In this document: piece after piece, positions 14,514-18,885 of the stretch
Numbering within the stretch: position 1 is the stretch's first letter
Layout of the letters: the number at the start of each line of letters is the position of its first letter
NCBI GenBank assembly: GCA_934527255.1
Contig: CAKTAM010000028.1
Location: forward strand, 1-18,885
Direction: 5' to 3'
DNA length: 18,885 bases
Origin: an uncultured Oscillospiraceae bacterium
GTDB taxonomy: Bacteria; Bacillota; Clostridia; Oscillospirales; Ruminococcaceae
Notes under the pieces: generated by a model
What the model saw: the letters and a program-made list of their open reading frames with translations, nothing else
What the model was told of the DNA's origin: nothing
The model's database searches: none
Made by a program: the position numbers and the translations under genes

Positions 14514-14795
14514 TTATTCTTCCGCTTCCGCCGTCTCGGCGCTGTCCTCCACGACCTCGGGGGTCGCTTCCTCCACGCGCTTTTCATTCAGCTCTTTGGC
14601 GTCCGCCAGAATGTCCCCGGCGTTCTCGCGCACATTGGTGACCGTTGTCATCACCGTATCCTTGGCGCGCAGCACCGCAGCCGTTGTATGCGTATATACC
14701 TTTTTGGCGTCCTTGCTGGAAAGAATTTTGATACCGGCCGTTCCGAACAGAACACCGCCGACAAAAAGGCCAAGCTTACTCCATCCACATTTCAT
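14514..14795 (-). CDS. DUF6110 family small membrane protein (PacL-like ATPase partner)
   Basis: A 93-residue protein with one N-terminal membrane segment (about 8-25, glycine-rich: LFVGGVLFGTAG), then a long amphipathic helix with the conserved pattern SSKDAKKVYTHTTAAVLRAKD (27-46 region) and an acidic tail of Glu and Ala with no His. It fits DUF6110, which in Firmicutes lies beside metal P-type ATPases. By analogy with mycobacterial PacL proteins (small, N-terminal anchor, Ala/Glu-rich helix, coded beside CtpC-type pumps and reported to assemble and stabilise them), it probably scaffolds the ATPase; that is inference. The ATG at 14795 has AGGAGG nine bases before it. It is first in the unit with its own strong promoter and a terminator-like stem after it, so it should be made in excess over the pump. 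Confidence 0.8.
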   Translation of the reverse strand: MKCGWSKLGLFVGGVLFGTAGIKILSSKDAKKVYTHTTAAVLRAKDTVMTTVTNVRENAGDILADAKELNEKRVEEATPEVVEDSAETAEAEE

Positions 14796-14828
14796 CGTAA
14801 AAAACCTCCTGTCCTGATTGACGCCCTT

Positions 14829-14857
14829 ATTTTACTACACATGCCCCTATGTGTCAA
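14829..14857 (-). promoter_or_regulatory. Strong promoter of the DUF6110/ATPase unit with an internal palindrome
   Basis: On the minus strand a perfect TTGACA (complement of 14852-14857) is 17 bases from TAAAAT (complement of 14829-14834). The spacer holds the inverted repeat ACACAT (14837-14842) / ATGTGT (14849-14854) with a six-base GC-rich centre, overlapping half of the -35. A repressor bound there would shut off the promoter, as expected for a metal-sensing regulator; none is coded in the window. Confidence 0.65.
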
Positions 14858-14973
14858 ATAGGATTTTTCACAATCTTTGCCGGTATTTCCCCGTGCGCCG
14901 ATAGAAAACTATCCAAAAAAAGTGGTGAAAACGTGAAAACAGCATCGAAGCCGCCACTAACTGTTTGCCTTGC

Positions 14974-15005
14974 AAAACACACCGGGGTACGTCTGCCCCG
15001 GTGTG
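14974..15005 (-). terminator. Intrinsic terminator of the BMC gene pair
   Basis: CACACCGGGG (14978-14987) pairs perfectly over ten bases with CCCCGGTGTG (14996-15005), with an eight-base loop. On the minus strand TTTT (complement of 14974-14977) follows. It is about 40 bases after the second BMC gene. The rest of 14796-15042 holds the DUF6110 promoter and nothing else that I can support. Confidence 0.75.
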
Positions 15006-15042
15006 CTCTCATTGGTCTGGTTTTGTTACGGCGACGTGCCGT

Positions 15043-15333
15043 TCAGCGGCGCAGCCGCGCGCCGGTCTGCTCCACAATGCGCACCAGCTCATCCGACGGG
15101 CCGCTTACCACATAGGCGGCCACAATGTCGCAGGCCGCCCCGCTTTTCACTTCATCCACCGCGGCCGTGCAGGCAGACACATCACCGCTGAGCACCACAG
15201 TCACGTGGCCGCCGCATGAGGTCTCGCGCGAGCACAGCTGCAGGCTGGCGCATTTCAGCATCTGATCCACCACGATCACGGCATTGGAAGCGCCCAGCAC
15301 CTCCACCATGGCATAGGCTGACGGTTTGTTCAT
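15043..15333 (-). CDS. Bacterial microcompartment shell protein, single BMC domain (second of pair), Cys in pore loop
   Basis: A 96-residue protein made of one BMC domain of the PduA/EutM size. Such proteins form flat hexamers that tile the shell of a microcompartment, with a central pore. The order of elements fits: AYAMVEVLGASNAVIVVDQMLKCA (start of the fold, about 6-29), the pore loop, then VTVVLSGDVSACTAAVDEV (44-62) and a C-terminal helix. The pore loop, usually K-I-G-S-G, reads Thr38-Ser-Cys40-Gly-Gly. The protein has five cysteines (28, 34, 40, 55, 68), which is many for this family. A pore Cys is known from shell proteins that carry an Fe-S cluster (PduT, GrpU), so an electron or metal role is possible but unproven. 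The ATG at 15333 follows AGGAGG with an eight-base gap, 13 bases after the first BMC gene. No enzyme genes adjoin. Confidence 0.85.
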   Translation of the reverse strand: MNKPSAYAMVEVLGASNAVIVVDQMLKCASLQLCSRETSCGGHVTVVLSGDVSACTAAVDEVKSGAACDIVAAYVVSGPSDELVRIVEQTGARLRR

Positions 15334-15346
15334 CTGTGCACCCTCC

Positions 15347-15649
15347 TCAACGGCCAATGGTCATGGCAATGCCGCGTTCTGTCCCGGCATCCGGCGCGGC
15401 AATCACCGTCGACGCCGTGACCTGGGCAATGGGGGCCGCTGCCGCCAGCGCCGCATCCATCGCGGCGCGCACATCCTCCACACGGCCGCGCATCTTCACG
15501 CACGCGCCGGATTTCAGACGGTTTCGTTCCACGCCCTGAATGCGCACATTGGCCGCCTTGGCCGCCGCATCCAGCGCCACATAACACGCCAGCAGGCCGT
15601 CCAGCTCAAAAATGCCGATCGCCTGCCCGGTATATTCGCTTTCTGTCAT
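15347..15649 (-). CDS. Bacterial microcompartment shell protein, single BMC domain (first of pair)
   Basis: A 100-residue single-domain BMC protein. The fold starts at AIGIFELDGLLACYVALDAA (10-29), continues with AANVRIQGVERN (32-43), the pore loop Lys46-Ser-Gly-Ala49, which is close to the usual K-x-G-S-G, and the strand CVKMRGRVEDVRAAMDAAL (50-68). It should form hexameric shell tiles. AAGGAG precedes the ATG with a seven-base gap. It is the first gene of a two-gene unit with its own promoter (15724-15752) and terminator (14974-15005). The two proteins are clearly diverged from each other, so this is not a recent duplication. No signature enzyme, encapsulation peptide, BMC-P pentamer or BMC-T gene is found in the window, so the cargo is unknown. 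It may form mixed shells with a locus elsewhere in the genome. Confidence 0.87.
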   Translation of the reverse strand: MTESEYTGQAIGIFELDGLLACYVALDAAAKAANVRIQGVERNRLKSGACVKMRGRVEDVRAAMDAALAAAAPIAQVTASTVIAAPDAGTERGIAMTIGR

Positions 15650-15723
15650 GGGGCTTCTCCTTTTCGCACACGCCTAAGGCCACGCCCTGCGGGCCATTTG
15701 CGCGGCGCTGTTACTTCCTGTTT

Positions 15724-15752
15724 ATTATAACACACGCCACACCCGCCTGCAA
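15724..15752 (-). promoter_or_regulatory. Promoter of the BMC pair
   Basis: On the minus strand TTGCAG (complement of 15747-15752) is 17 bases from a perfect TATAAT (complement of 15724-15729), about 75 bases upstream of the first BMC start. It begins just after the terminator of the ABC operon, so the BMC pair is a separate unit. Confidence 0.6.
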
Positions 15753-15756
15753 GATG

Positions 15757-15810
15757 AAAAAACACGGCCGACAGCGCATCCGCACGTTTTGCGGGAAGCG
15801 CCCGGCCGTG
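15757..15810 (-). terminator. Intrinsic terminator of the ABC importer operon
   Basis: CACGGCCG (15763-15770) pairs perfectly with CGGCCGTG (15803-15810), enclosing a further partly paired region. On the minus strand TTTTTT (complement of 15757-15762) follows. Confidence 0.7.
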
Positions 15811-15812
15811 GT

Positions 15813-15849
15813 GCGCCGCAGCAGAGCTTTTCTGCCGCGGCGCTTTTTT
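15813..15849 (+). terminator. Hairpin with T run on the plus strand, 3' of the ABC ATPase gene
   Basis: GCGCCGC (15813-15819) pairs with GCGGCGC (15837-15843), with inner GCAGA/TCTGC, and six T follow at 15844-15849 on the plus strand. No plus-strand gene lies upstream, so it may stop antisense transcription into the ABC operon, or on the minus strand act as an extra 3'-end stem. Confidence 0.45.
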
Positions 15850-15876
15850 CTGCATTCTGCCGCCGCTGCGCCGCGG

Positions 15877-16650
15877 TCAGTTTCCGCACTCGATGCTGAT
15901 GGCGTTGAACAGCTGCAGCACCTCATCCACATTGGCCGCCGCTTTTTCCTCGCCGCTTTTGTCCATGACGATGTGCCCGCGATCCATCATCAGCAGCCGG
16001 TCGCCATACTCCACCGCATAGCGCAGGTTGTGCGTCACCATAATGGCCGTCAGCTTTTTTTCGCGCACCAGACGGTCTGTCAGCTGCATGATGACATCCG
16101 CCGTGTGCGGATCCAGCGCGGCGGTGTGTTCATCCAGGATCAGGAAGTCCAGCGGCGTCATGGTGGCCATCAGCAGGGCCACCGCCTGCCGCTGCCCGCC
16201 GGAAAGCGCCCCGACGGCCATATCCAGCTTGTTTTCCAGCCCAAGGCCCAGCTCGGCCAACTGCTCGCGGTAGGTCTGCACCCGCCTGCGGTCGACCGCC
16301 CGCCCCAGCCCGAACGTCTTGCCCTTGTTGGCGGCCAGCGAAAGGTTTTCCAGAATGCTCATGCTGCCGCAGGTGCCCAGCGCCGGGTTCTGGTATACAC
16401 GGCCGATGCTGCGGTAGCGCTGAAACTCCTTGCGGGTGTTGACGCATTCGCCGTTGATGCACACCTCGCCCGCATCCACCGGAATGCTGCCGCAGATGAT
16501 GTTGAGCAGCGAGGTCTTGCCGCTGCCGTTACTGCCCACCACACTGATGAACTGTCCCTTTGGCACCGTCAGGTTAAAATCGCGGAACAGGCACATTTCC
16601 GTTACCGTTCCGGGGTTATAGGTTTTTGCAACATGACGCAGTTCAAGCAT
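15877..16650 (-). CDS. ABC importer ATP-binding protein (TrpZ-like)
   Basis: A 257-residue cytoplasmic ATPase that powers the importer formed with the two upstream genes. The motifs are complete: Walker A GSNGSGKT (39-46), Q-loop Gln87, signature LSGGQ (149-153), Walker B LDFLILDEH with Asp173-Glu174, and the switch His207. Length is normal for a stand-alone importer ATPase. The ATG at 16650 has AGGAGG eight bases before it and lies within the last codons of the permease gene (overlap of eight bases), so translation is coupled. The gene order, binding protein, permease, then ATPase, with a T-box leader, is that of the TrpXYZ group. The last gene of the operon is followed by hairpins. Substrate is inferred, not visible. 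Confidence 0.93.
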   Translation of the reverse strand: MLELRHVAKTYNPGTVTEMCLFRDFNLTVPKGQFISVVGSNGSGKTSLLNIICGSIPVDAGEVCINGECVNTRKEFQRYRSIGRVYQNPALGTCGSMSILENLSLAANKGKTFGLGRAVDRRRVQTYREQLAELGLGLENKLDMAVGALSGGQRQAVALLMATMTPLDFLILDEHTAALDPHTADVIMQLTDRLVREKKLTAIMVTHNLRYAVEYGDRLLMMDRGHIVMDKSGEEKAAANVDEVLQLFNAISIECGN

Positions 16651-17554
16651 GGGAAGCGCCTCCTTTGACCTCCGCGGCCTTTCGTTTGCCGGTGCGGGCA
16701 TTGCCCAGCACCAGCACCAGCAAAAACAGTACGGCCGTCGCCAGCTTCAGCAGGTTGGCCGGCAGCCCCAGGCTGATGGCAATCTGAATACAGATCTTGT
16801 ACAAAATGCTGCCCACAACGGCGGTCGTGGTGCCGCGCACAAAGCTCATTTTTCGAAAAAGGGTCGAGCCGATGATGACCGTCGCCAGCCCAAATACCAC
16901 CTGCCCGGTGCCCATGGTGCTGGAAAAGGCGCGCTGCTCCTGACAAAGCACGCTGCCCGAAAGCGCCACCAGCGCGTTGGCAATGGTCAGCCCCAGAATT
17001 TTCATGCTGCCGCGATCCTTGGCCAGTGTGGTGACCAGTGTCTCGTTATCGCCCACGGCGCGCAGCAGCAGCCCGCTTTTGGTAGAAAAGTAAGCGTCCA
17101 GCAGCAGCTTGCCCAGCAGCGCCAGCACCAGCGAGACCAGCAGCTTGCGCATGCCGAGCGGCAGATTGCCAAACAGCAGCATGGTGGGCGGCGCGGTAAA
17201 GATGGTGTCAATGCCACGGTCGATGTACAGGTTGGAGCCTGCGATCTGCAGGTTGATGGAAAACAGCGCCGTCATGGTGATGATGCCCGCCAGCAGGTCG
17301 CGCACACCCAGCCGCACATGGATCAGCCCTGTTGCCAGCCCGGCCAGCGCCCCAACCGCCAGCGAGATCAGCAGCGCCAGATAAGGGTCACAGCCGCCCG
17401 TCAGCAGCACGGCGGTAACGGCCGCCCCCAGCGGAAAGCTGCCATCCACGCTCAGGTCGGGAAAATCAAGTATTTTATAGGTAATATAAACGCCGTAAGA
17501 CAGCAGCGCGTAAATAAATCCCTGTGTCAGGGTACTGACGATCAAGTCCAGCAT
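16643..17554 (-). CDS. ABC importer permease (TrpY-like, BPD_transp_2 family)
   Basis: A 303-residue permease with about eight hydrophobic segments. It belongs to the branched-chain-type permease family: ILDFPDLSVDGSFPLGAAV (28-46) near the N-terminus and VGDNETLVTTLAKD, the cytoplasmic coupling stretch that contacts the ATPase, are typical. The ATG at 17554 has AAGGAG seven bases before it; the frame is open further upstream, but that region holds the stem-loop at 17596-17637 and is not coding. It overlaps the ATPase gene by eight bases. The 103-base gap to the binding-protein gene contains a long stem, which may lower the amount of permease relative to binding protein. Confidence 0.9.
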   Translation of the reverse strand: MLDLIVSTLTQGFIYALLSYGVYITYKILDFPDLSVDGSFPLGAAVTAVLLTGGCDPYLALLISLAVGALAGLATGLIHVRLGVRDLLAGIITMTALFSINLQIAGSNLYIDRGIDTIFTAPPTMLLFGNLPLGMRKLLVSLVLALLGKLLLDAYFSTKSGLLLRAVGDNETLVTTLAKDRGSMKILGLTIANALVALSGSVLCQEQRAFSSTMGTGQVVFGLATVIIGSTLFRKMSFVRGTTTAVVGSILYKICIQIAISLGLPANLLKLATAVLFLLVLVLGNARTGKRKAAEVKGGASHA

Positions 17555-17595
17555 AGGGAGACTCCTTTGTTTTTTGATGGCGGCAAACAGCCGAA

Positions 17596-17637
17596 CGTCT
17601 GCCACGTGCACCGCAGGTGCGGCACGCGAGGCAGACG
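17596..17637 (-). other. Intercistronic stem-loop between binding-protein and permease genes
   Basis: CGTCTGCC (17596-17603) pairs with GGCAGACG (17630-17637), and inside GCACC (17608-17612) pairs with GGTGC (17616-17620). No T run follows on the minus strand, so it is more likely a processing or stability stem that favours the binding-protein mRNA. Confidence 0.5.
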
Positions 17638-17657
17638 GCCGGAAGCAGCTTTTTTGA

Positions 17658-18641
17658 TTATGCCTGCGACGATTCGATGGCCTTGTCGGCAATGCTTGCC
17701 GGTACGCTCAGCCCCAGGCTGGCAATGGCATCGCTGTTGATGTAGATGCCGTATTCCGAAATGGTCTCAAAGGGAATGTCGGACGCCGCAGCCTCGCCGC
17801 GCAGCACCCGGGCGGCCATTGCACCGGTCTGACGGCCCAGCTCGAAATAATCGATGCCCGCAGAGGCCACGCAGCCCAGCTTGACCTGCTCCACCTCGCT
17901 GCCGTACACCGGAATGCCCGCCTCGTCGGTTTTTTCCAGAATGCTGGAAAGCACGCCCACCACGTTGTTATCCGTCAGGTTGGAGATGCAGTCCACACCG
18001 TGCTGAATGAGGGTATCCGCCGCCTGCGTCACCTCGGCCTGCGCCGTTACGCCGATGGCATCAATGGTAAAGCCGTAGTCGCCCGCCTTGGCCTCGTATT
18101 CGGCAATGGTCGAAACCGAGTTGGGCTCGCTGGTGGTGTAAATGATGCCGATGGTCGTCGCCTCCGGCTGCATGGTGCGGATCAGATCCATCTGCGCCTC
18201 CACCGGCAGCTTGTCCGAGGTGCCGGTCACGTTGCCGTCCACCAGCCCGGCCGAGACCGGGTCGTTGATGGCGATGAAAATCACCGGGATCTCCTTGTCC
18301 TCCGCTGCCGCATAGCAGGCGGTGGCGCTGGGCGTGGCCACGGCGCACATCATGGCCACATCCTTGGCGGCGAAGTTGTTCGCGATTTGAATGGCCATGT
18401 CGTCGTCAAACCCGGCGTTCTGATAATTGACCGAAAAGTCCTTTCCCTCGGTCAGTCCGGCATCCGCCAGCCCCTGCAGAAAGCCCTCGCGGCAGTTATC
18501 CAGCGAGGCGTGCTCGCCGTACTGGCTGACGCCGATCACCGGGATGTCGGACGCCTTCTGGCAGGCCGTCATGCCAAAAAGGCAGGCTGTGGCCACACAG
18601 GCGGTCATTGCTTTGCGAATGATATTTTTTACACGTTTCAT
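17658..18641 (-). CDS. ABC importer substrate-binding lipoprotein (TrpX-like, ABC_sub_bind family)
   Basis: A 327-residue binding protein. Lipobox M-T-A-C with Cys27 after a basic start and hydrophobic core, so it is lipid-anchored outside the membrane. The mature part has the two-lobe fold of the ABC_sub_bind (TrpX/YtlA-type) family: VIGVSQYGEHASLDNCREGF (35-54), a hallmark start, and the hinge-lobe sequence FIAINDPVSAGLV. The ATG at 18641 has AGGAG eight bases before it. The first structural gene of a three-gene importer, it follows a T-box leader. Family members bind aromatic or other amino acids and derivatives; tryptophan is the best guess, because the T-box bulge predicts a tRNA with discriminator G. 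That is inference. Confidence 0.9.
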   Translation of the reverse strand: MKRVKNIIRKAMTACVATACLFGMTACQKASDIPVIGVSQYGEHASLDNCREGFLQGLADAGLTEGKDFSVNYQNAGFDDDMAIQIANNFAAKDVAMMCAVATPSATACYAAAEDKEIPVIFIAINDPVSAGLVDGNVTGTSDKLPVEAQMDLIRTMQPEATTIGIIYTTSEPNSVSTIAEYEAKAGDYGFTIDAIGVTAQAEVTQAADTLIQHGVDCISNLTDNNVVGVLSSILEKTDEAGIPVYGSEVEQVKLGCVASAGIDYFELGRQTGAMAARVLRGEAAASDIPFETISEYGIYINSDAIASLGLSVPASIADKAIESSQA

Positions 18642-18660
18642 GATGCGTTCTCCTGTTTTT

Positions 18661-18771
18661 TCATTTTGTCGGCGGCGTCGGCCTGCGGCCGCGCCATGGG
18701 CTTGTACGGCGGCTTGCATCCTCCGGCCGCCATCGCCGCAGACGGCTGCTGGTGCACAAAATTCCTCTCAT
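18661..18771 (-). CDS. Possible 36-residue leader peptide between T-box terminator and the ABC operon
   Basis: A short frame starts at ATG 18771, with GGGAG ten bases before it, and stops 19 bases upstream of the binding-protein ATG. It reads MRGILCTSSRLRRW and onward, with many Arg and two Trp codons (residues 14 and 26). It may be chance in GC-rich sequence; the Arg bias and Pro-rich end argue for that, the Trp codons and position argue for a leader role. Very uncertain. Confidence 0.15.
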   Translation of the reverse strand: MRGILCTSSRLRRWRPEDASRRTSPWRGRRPTPPTK

Positions 18772-18803
18772 CGTTCTTTCTCTCCCATCCCGTTTTTCAA
18801 AAC

Positions 18804-18885
18804 AAAAAGGTCCCTGCTCCATGGGTCATTGCTGACCCATGGGACAAGGACCTGTAACGGCCTTTGCGGTGCCACCCATGTTGGC
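18804..18885 (-). promoter_or_regulatory. T-box riboswitch, 3' half (antiterminator and terminator), cut by the window edge
   Basis: On the minus strand GGGTGGCACCGC (complement of 18866-18877) is the conserved T-box sequence, with the bulge T-G-G-C-A-C-C that pairs with the acceptor end of an uncharged tRNA. A competing terminator follows: AGGTCC/GGACCT (18808-18813 with 18848-18853) and the perfect ten-base inner stem CCATGGGTCA/TGACCCATGG (18819-18828 with 18833-18842), ending in TTTTT (complement of 18804-18808). ATGGG of the T-box pairs with CCCAT of the terminator side to form the antiterminator. The variable bulge base C pairs with a tRNA discriminator G, as in bacterial tRNA-Trp. Stem I and the specifier codon lie beyond the edge. 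When the tRNA is uncharged, the ABC importer is expressed. Confidence 0.93.

Noticed and set aside
14849..15115. Open frame on the plus strand across the BMC terminator and the DUF6110 promoter region
   Set aside because: It runs through a terminator stem and into the antisense of a BMC gene, with no domain or ribosome site.
15043..15649. Idea that the window holds a full microcompartment operon
   Set aside because: Only two hexamer-type shell genes are present; no aldehyde dehydrogenase, glycyl-radical enzyme, diol or ethanolamine enzyme, pentamer or trimer gene lies in the window.
1..18885. Mobile element, tRNA or CRISPR array
   Set aside because: No transposase or integrase motif, no cloverleaf and no regularly spaced repeat array were seen on either strand; the long inverted repeats are single hairpins at gene ends.

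Overview
The window looks like a chromosomal segment of a GC-rich, low-redox gut-type Firmicute, most likely in the Oscillospiraceae/Ruminococcaceae range. The reasons are strong AGGAGG-type ribosome sites at almost every gene, a T-box leader, a Fur-like box, lipoproteins with L/M-T-A-C lipoboxes, a reverse rubrerythrin, and the DUF4358/MBOAT/DHHW and DUF6110/P-type ATPase gene pairs typical of Clostridia. The exact genus cannot be read from the sequence.

Layout. Positions 1-1091 (+) hold the tail of an unknown protein and a lipoprotein of unknown function. Positions 1383-3880 (-) hold a reverse rubrerythrin with a Fur-box-like operator, then an ApbE-type FMN transferase overlapping a Gx/HepT-I-like small membrane protein. 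A 577-base gene-free divergent spacer follows. Positions 4458-9580 (+) carry a DUF4358 lipoprotein, an MBOAT O-acyltransferase and a DHHW protein (a probable cell-surface acylation module), then a penicillin-binding transpeptidase whose ribosome site lies inside a hairpin. Positions 9725-12221 (+) carry a TetR-family regulator and an oleate hydratase. Positions 12362-18641 (-) carry three transcription units: a DUF6110 membrane protein plus a metal P1B-type ATPase; two bacterial-microcompartment (BMC) shell proteins with no enzymes next to them; and a TrpXYZ-like ABC importer whose leader is a T-box riboswitch running off the right edge.

How they work together. Each unit is small, with its own promoter and intrinsic terminator, so this is a mosaic of independent envelope, stress and transport functions rather than one pathway. 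The pieces most worth following up are the orphan BMC pair with a cysteine in the predicted pore loop, the DUF6110/ATPase pair that resembles the mycobacterial PacL/CtpC metal-efflux arrangement, the T-box whose bulge base predicts a G-discriminator tRNA (Trp fits), and the transpeptidase start site buried in a terminator-like stem. No tRNA, rRNA, insertion sequence, phage gene or CRISPR array was seen.
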